Shown here piece by piece: positions 1-8,788 of a stretch of 64,000 bases of DNA. Position numbers and translations under genes: made by a program. The notes beneath the pieces are model-generated. The model saw only the letters and a program-made list of their open reading frames with translations. It was not told the DNA's origin and ran no database searches. This DNA is from Xylanibacter muris (GTDB taxonomy: Bacteria > Bacteroidota > Bacteroidia > Bacteroidales > Bacteroidaceae). How positions within the stretch are numbered: the first letter of the stretch is position 1; each line of letters begins with the position of its first letter. The stretch spans positions 34,989 to 98,988 of the forward strand of contig NZ_JABKKF010000011.1 in NCBI RefSeq assembly GCF_013166605.1, in the 5' to 3' direction.

Positions 1-2
1 AC

Positions 3-269
3 CCTGATTTGTTATGGATTGGCATGACAGCCCCAAAGCAGGAGAAGTGGACTTATTCCCACTGGAACGAGCTAAAGATACATTGTCATGTGGGCACAAT
101 AGGGGCCGTGTTTGATTTCTTTGCCGGAACGGTGGACCGTGCTCCGGCATGGTGGCAGGATCATGGGCTTGAGTGGCTTTATCGCCTGCTAAAGGAACCG
201 CGACGTATGTGGCGGAGGTATATCATAGGCAATGTGAAGTTTGTGTGGAATATCTTTACTATAGGGTAA
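3..269 (+). CDS. WecG/TagA/CpsF family glycosyltransferase, C-terminal part
   Basis: The window opens inside this gene; the frame is open from base 3 and about 88 residues remain. The stretch LWIGMTAPKQEKW, followed by GAVFDFFAGTVDRAP and LEWLYRLLKEPRRMWRRY, matches the C-terminal core of the WecG/TagA/CpsF (GT26) family. These enzymes add a sugar such as N-acetylmannosaminuronate to a lipid-linked intermediate during surface polysaccharide or enterobacterial-common-antigen-like synthesis on the inner face of the membrane. The missing N-terminus lies to the left. A strong terminator follows directly, so it is probably the last gene of its transcription unit. The family is clear; the sugar substrate cannot be told. 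Confidence 0.9.
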   Translation, partial: PDLLWIGMTAPKQEKWTYSHWNELKIHCHVGTIGAVFDFFAGTVDRAPAWWQDHGLEWLYRLLKEPRRMWRRYIIGNVKFVWNIFTIG

Positions 270-292
270 GATATTTTTAGAATTTGAATATA

Positions 293-333
293 TAACAACA
301 AAAAGGCGGAGGCGACTCCGCCTTTTGTTGTTA
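293..333 (+). terminator. Intrinsic terminator after the glycosyltransferase
   Basis: A near-perfect inverted repeat with a GC-rich core, AGGCGGAG / CTCCGCCT, and a GCGA loop is flanked by A-rich sequence on the left and TTTTGTTGTTA on the right. It starts about 25 bases after the stop codon. The symmetry means it could also act on transcripts from the other strand. Confidence 0.85.
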
Positions 334-469
334 TGTGATAATGGCTCTAAACAATGAGATTTATAAACTATGGTATATATTGTAATCTTTTTGTTTTCTG
401 CATTTTTAAATATATACATCATAATGGTATAAAAACAGTATAACTTTTGGATGTGTCGCTTATAACTAT

Positions 470-667
470 TATCTTTGCATAAGATAAGCGGCACCTCAGC
501 AATTCAAAGCAAGCTTTATTGCGTTCGGTTTGCATTATCTTTGCATAAGATAAGCTGCACCTCATAAAACTCGAGTAAGTTTGATTGCTTTCGATTTGCG
601 TTTCCTTTGCATTAAGATAATGCTGTATCTTTGCAAGATTTGAGGTGTGGTTGTCGAATTAGTGTAA
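470..667 (+). repeat. 66-bp promoter-bearing tandem repeat, three units, upstream of divIC-like gene
   Basis: Three units start at 470, 536 and 602, exactly 66 bp apart; the third is the most diverged. Units 1 and 2 begin TATCTTTGCATAAGATAAGC, which contains a Bacteroidetes -7 box (TAnnTTTG) followed by an AAGATA inverted arm; unit 3 has TTCCTTTGCATTAAGATAA instead. A further TATCTTTG lies at 626-633. Between the boxes sits a segment with GGCACCTCAGCAAT and GCAAGCTT. The same unit, better conserved and inverted, recurs at 12546-12743. Here the -7 boxes point towards the gene at 691, so this may be a stacked promoter region. Its function is inferred. Confidence 0.75.
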
Positions 668-690
668 TAAATAAAATGAATTAGGAACAA

Positions 691-1032
691 ATGAGTCGTC
701 TCAAAATATTTCTCAGTTTCTTTCAGCGTCTTAAGGGCTTGAAATATGTGCTGGTCATCATAGCCGGTACGGTGATTGTGTGTTTCGTTGACGAGAACAG
801 TATGTGGAGTCATTATTGTAATAAACGCAGGATAAGCGATATGCAGACCGAGATAGAGAAATACCGTCAGGACTATAAGCGTGACGAGGCTCTTCTGGAG
901 CGTCTTTCAACAGACCCGAAGGCAATCGAGAAGATAGCGAGAGAGAAATATTTTATGAAAGCGGATGATGAGGACATCTTTGTATTGAGCGACGATAAAC
1001 AATCAGAAACAGATGATGAAACAGTTGAATAA
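691..1032 (+). CDS. DivIC/FtsB-like septum formation initiator
   Basis: This is a 113-residue protein with a short basic N-terminus, one membrane span (about residues 20-36, YVLVIIAGTVIVCFV), then a coiled coil rich in E, K, R and Q (about 48-80) with KIAREKYFMKADDEDIFVL near the end. That layout and the final motif are typical of DivIC/FtsB, small bitopic proteins that join FtsL in the divisome and help regulate septal peptidoglycan synthesis. The acidic tail overlaps the next gene by 20 bp, suggesting translational coupling. A 66-bp repeat array carrying -7 boxes lies directly upstream. The family call is good; which of DivIC or FtsB it best corresponds to is open. Confidence 0.82.
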   Translation: MSRLKIFLSFFQRLKGLKYVLVIIAGTVIVCFVDENSMWSHYCNKRRISDMQTEIEKYRQDYKRDEALLERLSTDPKAIEKIAREKYFMKADDEDIFVLSDDKQSETDDETVE

Positions 1033-1417
1033 GACAGAGAATATCATATTTCTCTTAGGGGCAGTGCTTATGGTTGCGGGAAGTGCTGCCAATTTGTTTG
1101 TACAGGTTTGGGCTCCGTATGTCTATTCTGTCGGTGCATTGGCCTTCTCGCTTATGCAGTTCAGACAGGGGTATGACGGTAAGAACTTTACCATAAGGAG
1201 GCTGAGGAATATGATGATAATGAGTGATGTGTTTTTTCTTGTTACGGCAGTGATGATGTTTGAGAATATGTATAATTTTCTCAAGCTTGATTATATGACC
1301 TATATAAGATATGTTCATAACAACTGGGTTGTCACGCTTCTTGTGGCGGCAATATTGCAGTTGTATACCACACACAGGATAAGTCACGAATTGGATAAAG
1401 AGGCAAAAAAACTATAA
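1013..1417 (+). CDS. Conserved four-span membrane protein of unknown function
   Basis: The 134-residue product is strongly hydrophobic with about four membrane helices (roughly residues 10-28, 33-48, 68-85 and 103-120), separated by short loops, and ends in a charged tail. It has no signal peptide, catalytic motif or recognisable domain. The ATG overlaps the end of the DivIC-like gene, so the two are probably co-transcribed and perhaps act together at the membrane. I recognise the pairing as Bacteroidales-like but cannot assign a function. Confidence 0.75.
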   Translation: MMKQLNKTENIIFLLGAVLMVAGSAANLFVQVWAPYVYSVGALAFSLMQFRQGYDGKNFTIRRLRNMMIMSDVFFLVTAVMMFENMYNFLKLDYMTYIRYVHNNWVVTLLVAAILQLYTTHRISHELDKEAKKL

Positions 1418-1475
1418 AACCGCTGGTAAATATTTAAATAGCATGAATTTTTTTTCATACTCCGATTTATCATTG

Positions 1476-1483
1476 TACATTTG
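1476..1483 (+). promoter_or_regulatory. Bacteroidetes -7 box (TACATTTG) upstream of DUF4369 lipoprotein gene
   Basis: TACATTTG fits TAnnTTTG and lies 73 bp before the ATG at 1556. No clear TTTG -33 element was seen at the usual distance, so this is a moderate candidate. Confidence 0.45.
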
Positions 1484-1555
1484 CCTACAGGTAAAAAATA
1501 AACCTTGAGTAAATAACAAAGCAATCAAAATAGATATCAGCAATAATATCATTTT

Positions 1556-2389
1556 ATGAACCGATTTATATATGTTCTGGCGGTTGCGGCCGCTTTTGTC
1601 TCCTGTGCCGATTCTTATAATATTGAGGGCGCTTCATCCGTTTCGGCTCTTGACGGCAGCAAGTTGTATCTTAAAGCGATAAAGAACAACGAGCTGAAAG
1701 ACATAGATTCGTGTGATGTCGTTCACGGACAGTTTCATTTCAGCGGTACTCTTGATACGGTAAGAATGGCAAATCTGTTTATGGATGATGAAAGTATAAT
1801 GCCGGTAGTGCTTGAGAAAGGACCTATATTCATTAAGATTGACAATGCGAGCCAGACTGTAGGCGGAACACCTTTGAATGATGAGCTTTATGACTTTATC
1901 GACAAGCACAAGCAGCTGGAGAACCGTATAAGCGAGCTTTCGCATAAACATAGCCAGATGTTGCTTGACGGAATCGACGAGAATCTTATAAACGAGCAGC
2001 TGACGGTTGAGGCAGATAAGATAGCAAGAGAGGAAGACAGCCTTGTTACATCATTTATTGTTGATAATTTTGATAATGTGCTTGGTCCTGGAGTGTTTAT
2101 GATGATAACGGGAAGGTTCCATTATCCGATATTGACACCTCAGATAGAGGATATAATGAGTAAGGCCACAGATAAGTTCAGGAATCATCCATACGTGAAG
2201 GATTATTACCAGACTGCCACGGAAAATGAGGCCCGTATGCAGGGATTTGACACTCCTGCAGATATGCAGGAGGTTTCTTCGGAAGATACGGCTGCTGTAG
2301 GTGTGCCGTTCCAGGGTGGTGCTTTTGATAATATGCCGTTGTCGGGTAGCAACAGTCAGGCGGCACCTTCGGATAACGTGCAGCCGTAG
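1556..2389 (+). CDS. DUF4369 domain-containing lipoprotein
   Basis: The 277-residue protein begins with a lipoprotein signal, MNRFIYVLAVAAAFVSC, with the acylated cysteine at about residue 17. Residues about 25-120 have the pattern of DUF4369, the beta-rich domain that precedes thioredoxin domains in many Bacteroidetes TlpA/ResA-like lipoproteins (LDGSKLYLKAI, DSCDVVHGQFHFSGTLDT, GGTPLNDELYDF). A helical region follows, then a Gly/Ser/Pro-rich, probably disordered tail. No CxxC thioredoxin motif is present, so it is a DUF4369 protein without the oxidoreductase part. It probably sits on the periplasmic side of a membrane. Role unknown. Confidence 0.82.
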   Translation: MNRFIYVLAVAAAFVSCADSYNIEGASSVSALDGSKLYLKAIKNNELKDIDSCDVVHGQFHFSGTLDTVRMANLFMDDESIMPVVLEKGPIFIKIDNASQTVGGTPLNDELYDFIDKHKQLENRISELSHKHSQMLLDGIDENLINEQLTVEADKIAREEDSLVTSFIVDNFDNVLGPGVFMMITGRFHYPILTPQIEDIMSKATDKFRNHPYVKDYYQTATENEARMQGFDTPADMQEVSSEDTAAVGVPFQGGAFDNMPLSGSNSQAAPSDNVQP

Positions 2390-2435
2390 ATGTTTCTGTA
2401 TTGATAGTTCTTCAATATATTAATGTGTGTAATAT

Positions 2436-3758
2436 ATGAGAATACTGATAAAGAATGCCAAAATTGTTAATGAGGGAAAGACCGTCAACGGCTCCATAGC
2501 CATTGACGGGGAATATATTGCAGACGATATGCCCGGGGCAACGTATGATGAAATCATCGATGCCGTGGGCTGTTTCGTTCTTCCGGGGGTGATAGACACT
2601 CATGTGCATTTCCGTGAGCCGGGCCTTACGGGCAAGGCTGACATAGAAAGTGAGACATGCGCTGCCGCGGCAGGGGGGGTCACATCGTATTTCGATATGC
2701 CGAACACTGTGCCGAACACAACAACCCTTGAGGCACTTGACGATAAATTCAGGCTGGCAGCAGAGAAGAGTCATGTCAACTATTCTTTCTTTTTCGGGGC
2801 GACGAATGATAATGTCGGGTTATTCGGCTGTCTTGACGTCCATCGTGTTCCGGGAATAAAGCTTTTTATGGGCTCGTCTACAGGCAATATGCTTGTTGAC
2901 CGTGACTCGGCACTTACTGATATATTCTCGAAAGCCTGTGTTCCGGTGGTTGTCCACTGTGAGGATACGGGTATTATAAATGCTAATATGGCATCGGCAA
3001 AGGAAAAGTATGGTGAGGATCCTGATGTAAGTCATCATCCGGAGATCAGAAGTGCCGAAGCCTGTTATCAAAGCACGTTGCGTGCCGTGAATATGGCTCG
3101 TGAGCACGGTACGAGGCTTCATGTGGCCCATCTTTCTACGGATAAGGAGCTGGGTCTCTTTGCTCCCGGGGAATCACAACCAAGGATTACAGCGGAGGCT
3201 GTGGTAGGACACCTTTTGTTTTCAGATGCGGATTATGGTACCTTGGGAACAAGGATAAAGGTAAACCCGTCCGTGAAGACACTTGCCGACAGGGATGCTT
3301 TGCGCAAGGCCCTTGCCGACGGACGTATAACTGTTGTTGCCACAGATCATGCGCCTCATCTGTTGGAACAGAAGGCGGGGGGATGTGCCAAAGCTGCGTC
3401 AGGAATGCCTATGATACAGTTCTCTCTTCCGTCCATGTTGCAGCTTGTGGATGAGGGGGGGATTACGGTGGAGAGACTTGTTGAACTTATGTGCCATAAT
3501 CCTGCACGGTTGTTTGAAGTTAGCCATCGCGGATATCTGCGTAGCGGTTATAAGGCAGATATCGTCATTGTGCGTCCCGATGCACCGTGGACGGTTACTA
3601 AGGATATAATACAAAGCAAGTGTGGGTGGAGCCCGTTGGAGGGACATACTTTCAATTGGAAAGTGGAACGAACTATATGCAACGGACATACTGTATATTC
3701 TGAAGGAACCGTGGACAGGAGCTATATCGGTGAACAGATTCTTTTCAGAAAGAACTGA
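2436..3758 (+). CDS. pyrC: Dihydroorotase
   Basis: This 440-residue amidohydrolase catalyses reversible cyclisation of N-carbamoyl-L-aspartate to dihydroorotate in pyrimidine synthesis. The metal-binding DTHVHFREPG motif is near residue 53, followed by CAAAAGGVTSYFDMPNTVP. Further on are KLFMGSSTGNM, the metal-ligand stretches VVVHCED and HVAHLST, and the late VATDHAPH containing the catalytic aspartate. Length and motif spacing fit the dihydroorotase/allantoinase group; the FREPG signature and the absence of another purine pathway nearby favour dihydroorotase. The gene starts a run of same-strand genes with short gaps. Class assignment within dihydroorotases is not attempted. Confidence 0.93.
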   Translation: MRILIKNAKIVNEGKTVNGSIAIDGEYIADDMPGATYDEIIDAVGCFVLPGVIDTHVHFREPGLTGKADIESETCAAAAGGVTSYFDMPNTVPNTTTLEALDDKFRLAAEKSHVNYSFFFGATNDNVGLFGCLDVHRVPGIKLFMGSSTGNMLVDRDSALTDIFSKACVPVVVHCEDTGIINANMASAKEKYGEDPDVSHHPEIRSAEACYQSTLRAVNMAREHGTRLHVAHLSTDKELGLFAPGESQPRITAEAVVGHLLFSDADYGTLGTRIKVNPSVKTLADRDALRKALADGRITVVATDHAPHLLEQKAGGCAKAASGMPMIQFSLPSMLQLVDEGGITVERLVELMCHNPARLFEVSHRGYLRSGYKADIVIVRPDAPWTVTKDIIQSKCGWSPLEGHTFNWKVERTICNGHTVYSEGTVDRSYIGEQILFRKN

Positions 3759-3781
3759 CATCAGAAAAAGATAAGCTGCAG

Positions 3782-4591
3782 ATGTTGAAAAGGAAAAACA
3801 GCTATTGTCTTAAGGAACTGTTGCCTTATGTCAACTGGGTTTATTTCTATCATGCCTGGCAAGTGGAAGACAAGACTGAACAGGTGCGTTTGCGCATGGA
3901 AGCGGAGGAAATCGTGTCTGCAATAAGCGGCAGATATCACGCGCATACTATTTTTATGTTATGTGATGCCAACAGTGACGGTGATGACATTATAATAGAA
4001 GACGGTACAAGGCTTCCGATGCTCAGGCAGCAGACTGGATATGGAGGAGGTCATTCTTTGTGTCTGGCAGACTTCGTCCGTCCTTTATCTCACGGTGTTA
4101 CCGATCATATTGGGCTTTTTGCCGCAACGGTGGATATTGGAATGGAAACGGATTTTATGTCCGACGGATATGAGCGGATGATGATGCAGCTTATAGCCGA
4201 CCGCATGGCGGAGGCGGCTGCGGAGAAACTGCATGAGGATGTTAGAAAACGGTATTGGGGATATGCACCGGATGAGAACCTTACGAAAGAAGAACTTTTT
4301 GCCGTGAAATATCAGGGAATAAGACCGGCGGTAGGATATCCGTCGATGCCCGACCAGAGTCTGAACTTCATCTTCTCCGATGTGACAGGAATGAAAGATA
4401 TAGGCATACGTCTTACGTCTACAGGGGCGATGAAGCCGCATGCAAGTATCAGCGGGATGATGATTTCCCATCCTAAGTCGTGTTATTTCACGGTGGGGAA
4501 GATCGGGGACGACCAACTTTCAGATTACGCAGCGAGGCGTGGAGTGCCGGTGGGGATGATGCGGTGCTTCCTTGCTTCAAACTTACAATAA
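3782..4591 (+). CDS. Stand-alone methionine synthase (MetH) reactivation domain protein
   Basis: The 269-residue protein matches the C-terminal activation domain of cobalamin-dependent methionine synthase, which binds S-adenosylmethionine for reductive remethylation of oxidised cob(II)alamin. PYVNWVYFYHAWQ (about 15-27) aligns with the IDWTPFF start of the E. coli domain. GIRPAVGYPSMPDQSLN (about 180-196) corresponds to the RPAPGYPACPEH SAM-binding segment, and the end carries SCYFTVGKI. The catalytic and B12-binding parts of MetH are absent here, so the domain is encoded separately. It is expected to partner a shorter MetH elsewhere in the genome; that is inference. Confidence 0.87.
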   Translation: MLKRKNSYCLKELLPYVNWVYFYHAWQVEDKTEQVRLRMEAEEIVSAISGRYHAHTIFMLCDANSDGDDIIIEDGTRLPMLRQQTGYGGGHSLCLADFVRPLSHGVTDHIGLFAATVDIGMETDFMSDGYERMMMQLIADRMAEAAAEKLHEDVRKRYWGYAPDENLTKEELFAVKYQGIRPAVGYPSMPDQSLNFIFSDVTGMKDIGIRLTSTGAMKPHASISGMMISHPKSCYFTVGKIGDDQLSDYAARRGVPVGMMRCFLASNLQ

Positions 4592-4606
4592 CAAGTAAAA
4601 TAGACA

Positions 4607-5785
4607 ATGATTTCAAAAATACTCATACCGATACTTTTGGCAATACTTCTTTCCGATATTTATATCGACAGGAGGTATCTATGTCGTTATTTCCGGTTGA
4701 AATGGCAGATGAGGCTTCTGTGGTGGATACCGTCTGTGATGATGATTGTTGCCACGGTGGTGCTTTCATGTGCCAAAGACTTTGCTCCGGCCGATGTGAC
4801 AGTTTTGAATAAGTATCTGTTTGTGCTGGCTATAACCGTTATCCCGAAACTGCTTTTTATGCTGTGTTCCGTTGCAGGGTGGGGAGCGCAGAAACTATTT
4901 CATACACGTCATAATTTCGGCAATATTGTCGGATTCTTTGTTTCTGCGGTAGAGATCTTTATTCTTATATGGGGAACTACTACGGGGTTTCAGAAACTTG
5001 ATGTGCGTCATGTGGATTTCTGTTCTTCCGATTTGCCTGAAGCTTTTGACGGCTACCGTATAGTGCATTTTTCCGATGCGCATGTTGGCACATACGATAT
5101 AAGCCGCGAGTATCTTTTGCGTAATGCCATTGCATGCATGAACGCGCAGAAGGCCGATCTGATAGTATTTACAGGTGATCTTCAGAATATGTCTCCTGAT
5201 GAGATTTATCCCCATGCGGCCGCACTTAGTATGCTGAGTGCTCCGGATGGTGTCGTTTCAGTACTTGGTAATCATGATTATGCCAATTATATAAATGCTT
5301 CCGATTCCGTTAAGGCGGCCAATTGCGATGAGACTGTGAGGTTACAGGAGCAGGCAATGATGTGGAAGTTGCTCAGAAATGAGAATATCACGGTAAGACG
5401 CGGTGCTGACTCCATCGTGATTGCCGGCATGGAGAATTGGGGAACGAAAAAGCCGGACCACCGGCGCGGCAATCTGGCAAAGACACTCAACGGTGTGTCG
5501 CAAGGCGATTTCGTGATAATGCTCCAGCATGACCCTACGGCATGGGATGCCCTGATAATGAAAGGCAGGCTGAAGCCGCAGCTTACATTGAGCGGTCATA
5601 CCCATGCCATGCAGTTCGCATTGTGCGGATGGTCTCCTGCATCGCTCATGTATGATGAATGGGGCGGGATGTATTATAAAGACGGATGTGCAATCAATGT
5701 CAGCACAGGATTGGGCGGCTTTATTCCGTTCAGGTTCGGAGTGCCCGGAGAGATTGTCGTCATAACATTGCATAAGAAGAGATAA
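4607..5785 (+). CDS. Membrane-anchored calcineurin-like metallophosphoesterase
   Basis: The 392-residue protein has three or four N-terminal membrane helices within about residues 1-125, then a calcineurin-like phosphoesterase domain. The five signature blocks are visible in order: FSDAHVGTYD, VFTGDLQN, VLGNHDYAN, MLQHDP and LSGHTHAMQF. These place a binuclear metal centre on the domain after the membrane segment, as in YkuE/YaeI-type enzymes, some of which act on lipid-linked or UDP-linked phosphodiesters. The substrate cannot be predicted. The start at 4607 lies 15 bp after the preceding stop. Downstream is the lipid enzyme plsC, a loose hint of envelope or lipid work. Confidence 0.88.
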   Translation: MISKILIPILLAILLSDIYIDRRYLCRYFRLKWQMRLLWWIPSVMMIVATVVLSCAKDFAPADVTVLNKYLFVLAITVIPKLLFMLCSVAGWGAQKLFHTRHNFGNIVGFFVSAVEIFILIWGTTTGFQKLDVRHVDFCSSDLPEAFDGYRIVHFSDAHVGTYDISREYLLRNAIACMNAQKADLIVFTGDLQNMSPDEIYPHAAALSMLSAPDGVVSVLGNHDYANYINASDSVKAANCDETVRLQEQAMMWKLLRNENITVRRGADSIVIAGMENWGTKKPDHRRGNLAKTLNGVSQGDFVIMLQHDPTAWDALIMKGRLKPQLTLSGHTHAMQFALCGWSPASLMYDEWGGMYYKDGCAINVSTGLGGFIPFRFGVPGEIVVITLHKKR

Positions 5786-5811
5786 TTTGTTTTTTATATA
5801 AGTTATATGAT

Positions 5812-6573
5812 ATGAAATACCTGTACAGACTGTATCAGATAGTAATAGCATTGCCTGTGGCGCTTGTGGCTACTGTGCTTACCGCTGTTCTCACAAGTGT
5901 GGGCAGCATATTGTTCGGCGGTCATTTCTGGGGCTACTATCCCGGTCATTTTTGGTCTAAGATAATGGTGCGTATCTTCTTTCTGCCCGTTACTGTTGAG
6001 GGCAGGGAAAATCTTGAGAAAGGGCAGAGCTATGTTTTCGTTGCCAACCATCAGGGAGCTTTTGACATCTTTCTTATATATGGTTATCTTAACCGTAATT
6101 TCAAGTGGATGATGAAGCATCAGCTGAGCAAGATGCCCTTCGTGGGCTATGCCTGCAAGAAGAGCCATCAGATATTTGTAGACAAGCGCGGGCCGGGTAA
6201 GGTGAAGGCCACTTATGATGCCGCCCGCCGCACATTGTCTGACGGAGGCATGAGCGTAGTGGTATTTCCTGAGGGGGCGCGGACGTTTACCGGCCACATG
6301 GGACTGTTCCGTCGTGGAGCCTTTGCACTTGCCGATGAACTGCAGTTGCCGGTAGTGCCGCTTACGATAAACGGTTCTTTCAATGTGATGCCACGTATGC
6401 GTGACGGAAAATTTGTTGAATGGCATCCGCTGAAGCTTACCGTTCATCAGCCTATTTATCCTGTGAGCAAGGGTTCTGACAATATTCAGGCTGTGATGCG
6501 GCAGAGTTATGACTCGGTGATGAGTGCGCTTGCTGAAGAATATCAGGGATATGTAGAGAATCCGGATCAGTGA
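5812..6573 (+). CDS. plsC: 1-acyl-sn-glycerol-3-phosphate acyltransferase
   Basis: The 253-residue protein belongs to the PlsC/LPLAT family, which transfers an acyl chain to lysophosphatidate to make phosphatidate at the inner membrane. It has an N-terminal hydrophobic helix pair (about 10-35), the catalytic HX4D motif as NHQGAFD (about 79-85), and the glycerophosphate-binding FPEGART (about 148-154), followed by PVVPLTINGS. Spacing and length are normal for the family. It lies 26 bp after the phosphoesterase gene and is probably co-transcribed with it. Related acyltransferases acting on other lysolipids cannot be excluded. Confidence 0.9.
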   Translation: MKYLYRLYQIVIALPVALVATVLTAVLTSVGSILFGGHFWGYYPGHFWSKIMVRIFFLPVTVEGRENLEKGQSYVFVANHQGAFDIFLIYGYLNRNFKWMMKHQLSKMPFVGYACKKSHQIFVDKRGPGKVKATYDAARRTLSDGGMSVVVFPEGARTFTGHMGLFRRGAFALADELQLPVVPLTINGSFNVMPRMRDGKFVEWHPLKLTVHQPIYPVSKGSDNIQAVMRQSYDSVMSALAEEYQGYVENPDQ

Positions 6574-6617
6574 TGAGCTGTTCCGGTTTTTGCTCTTAAT
6601 GTTTCAGATATGGTTTT

Positions 6618-8072
6618 ATGATAATAATTATTACTCTTATAGTTTATTTCTGTGTGATATTTGCGGTGAGCAGGATAACCTCGGCAAATGCCACAAATGC
6701 AACGTTCTATATGGCAGAGAGAAAGTCGCCATGGTATATGGTGGCTTTTGGAATGGTGGGCGCGTCGGTCAGCGGTGTCACATTTGTTTCCGTGCCGGGA
6801 ATGGTGTTGAAGTCAGACATGACGTATCTTCAGACCTGCATGGGATTTATTCCCGGATATTTTGCCGTGGCGTTTATTCTTCTGCCAGTTTATTACAGGA
6901 TGAACCTTACTTCGATATATGCTTATCTCGGCCACAGGCTCGGTGAGCGTTCTTACATGACGGGGGCATGTTTCTTCCTGTTGTCGAAGATGTCGGGAGC
7001 CGCTGTCAGTTTTTATGTGGTATGCATCATTCTCCAGAGGTTTGTCTTCGACGGAATAGGTATGGCATTTCCTGTTACGGTTGTGTGCATGGTGGCACTT
7101 ATCTGGCTGTATACGCGCAGCGGTGGAGTGAAAACTCTTGTGTGGACCGATTCGGTTCAGACCCTATGCATGCTTCTTGCACTGATACTAATCATCGTTA
7201 ATGTAGCTCATTCCATGAATATGACGGCTTCCGATGCTGCAAAGGCTGTTGCCGCATCGGACATGAGCCGTATTTTTGTTTTTGATGACTGGATGTCTAC
7301 GGGAAATTTCTGGAAGCAGTTCATAAGCGGTATGTTTATAGTTGTGGTAATGACGGGACTTGACCAGGATAAGATGCAGAAAAACCTCACATGCAAGACA
7401 TTGCGTGAGGCACAGAAAGACATGTGTACCTACGGGTTTGCCTTTGTGCCTGTGAATCTGCTGTTTCTTTCCCTTGGGGTGTTGCTGGTATTTCTTGCCG
7501 GACAAGGGGATGAGGCGCTTTCGCTTTCGGGCGATGAGCTTCTGCCAATGTTTGCCGCCACCGGTGACTTGGGAGTTGCGGTTGTGGTGCTGTTCACGAT
7601 AGGTGTTGTGGCTTCTTCGTTCAGTTCGGCCGACTCTGCGCTTACATCGATGACCACGAGTTTCTGTGTGGATATATGCCGCAGGCCGGATGACGTACGT
7701 CTGCGTCGTATGGCACATTTCGGAATAAGCGTTATGTTTGTCGTGTTTATTCTTTTTTTCCGGATGATGAACTCAACGAGTGTCATTGATGCCATATATA
7801 TACTTTGCTCCTATACGTACGGTCCGTTGCTCGGAATGTTTGCATACGGATTGTTTGCGGGCGGAAAGGTCGGTGACAGACTTGTGCCATACGTGGCGGT
7901 TATGTCACCGGTGTTGTGTTTCATTATAGAAAGATGGGCAAAAGGCAGTTTAGGATACACCTTTGGATATGAGTTGCTTATGCTCAACGGGGCTTTGACG
8001 TTTGCCGGGCTTTTGATGTCGCGCCATATTCCGTGGGCTGTTGCCGGCACGACAGGCCGTAACGGGAGATAA
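6618..8072 (+). CDS. Sodium:solute symporter (SSS family)
   Basis: The 484-residue polytopic protein, with about 13 predicted helices, fits the sodium/solute symporter family (PutP/SGLT fold). Typical features are the N-terminal TFYMAERKSPWYMVAFGMVGASVSGVTFVSVPG region, which corresponds to the family's first sodium-site helices, and the GVVASSFSSADSALTSMTTSF helix, whose serines resemble the SSADS sodium-ligand motif of the eighth core helix. The substrate cannot be deduced from sequence; neighbours (plsC upstream, a HAD phosphatase downstream) give no strong hint. Confidence 0.9.
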   Translation: MIIIITLIVYFCVIFAVSRITSANATNATFYMAERKSPWYMVAFGMVGASVSGVTFVSVPGMVLKSDMTYLQTCMGFIPGYFAVAFILLPVYYRMNLTSIYAYLGHRLGERSYMTGACFFLLSKMSGAAVSFYVVCIILQRFVFDGIGMAFPVTVVCMVALIWLYTRSGGVKTLVWTDSVQTLCMLLALILIIVNVAHSMNMTASDAAKAVAASDMSRIFVFDDWMSTGNFWKQFISGMFIVVVMTGLDQDKMQKNLTCKTLREAQKDMCTYGFAFVPVNLLFLSLGVLLVFLAGQGDEALSLSGDELLPMFAATGDLGVAVVVLFTIGVVASSFSSADSALTSMTTSFCVDICRRPDDVRLRRMAHFGISVMFVVFILFFRMMNSTSVIDAIYILCSYTYGPLLGMFAYGLFAGGKVGDRLVPYVAVMSPVLCFIIERWAKGSLGYTFGYELLMLNGALTFAGLLMSRHIPWAVAGTTGRNGR

Positions 8073-8100
8073 TTACAAATTATTATATATACTTGCAGGG

Positions 8101-8736
8101 ATGAAGACATTGATATTGGATTTCGACGGAACGCTCGGTGACAGCCGTTCGCTGATAGTGGATACCATGCAGGCAACGATGGCCGAGCTTGGCTTGCCGG
8201 TGTGTGAGGCAGGAAAATGTGCCGGTATGATAGGACTGCCGTTGCGTGAGAGTTTCATGCGGCTGATACCTATGGATGACGAAACAGGAAAACGATGCGA
8301 GGCCGTATATACCAAACTGTTCATGAAGAATAATGTTCCGGGAACGGTCAGTATGTTTCCTGGGGTTGGAGAGACGATAATGCGGTTGCACTCCATGGGA
8401 TATACGGTCACTATTGCGAGCAGTCGCGGGCGTGACAGTCTTGTCGGGTTTGTCAGTGAGATGGGGCTTGAGCCTTATGTGTCGCATATCGTATCGGCCA
8501 ATGATGTAGAACACTCCAAGCCTTCTCCGGATATGGTTTTGAAGATTCTTGAACTCACAGGTACGTCAAAAGAGAATGCCCTTGTGGTAGGTGATGCGTT
8601 GTATGACATACAGATGGCACATAATGCCGGTGTGAAGGCCTGTGGTGTTACATACGGGAACGGCACGCTTGAGGAACTTGCGGATGCGGATTATATCATA
8701 GACAGTTTTGACCGGCTGGCAGATGTATTGGAATGA
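8101..8736 (+). CDS. HAD family phosphatase, phosphoglycolate phosphatase-like
   Basis: The 211-residue protein starts MKTLILDFDGTLGDS, with the nucleophile and acid/base aspartates in DFDGT. The same frame is open into the preceding gene, but ATG 8101, directly before the catalytic motif, is the sensible start. Motif II is TIASSRG, motif III is the HSKPSPD lysine, and motif IV is VVGDALYDI. A helical cap lies between motifs I and II, as in subfamily IA enzymes (Gph, PGMB, YjjG). It hydrolyses a small phosphorylated metabolite; phosphoglycolate phosphatase is one possibility only. It may belong to the unit with the vitamin transporter downstream. Confidence 0.87.
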   Translation: MKTLILDFDGTLGDSRSLIVDTMQATMAELGLPVCEAGKCAGMIGLPLRESFMRLIPMDDETGKRCEAVYTKLFMKNNVPGTVSMFPGVGETIMRLHSMGYTVTIASSRGRDSLVGFVSEMGLEPYVSHIVSANDVEHSKPSPDMVLKILELTGTSKENALVVGDALYDIQMAHNAGVKACGVTYGNGTLEELADADYIIDSFDRLADVLE

Positions 8737-8788
8737 AAATGACAGAGATTGGATAATCTGTTTGTTGTCATAAAATAAGGTGTAAGAG

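Noticed and set aside
8041..8100. Upstream start for the HAD phosphatase
   Set aside because: It would overlap the symporter gene and add residues before the catalytic DFDGT motif that family members lack.
8737..8788. TPP riboswitch before the PnuC-like gene
   Set aside because: The gap is 52 bp and lacks the conserved CTGAGA and ACCTGA blocks.
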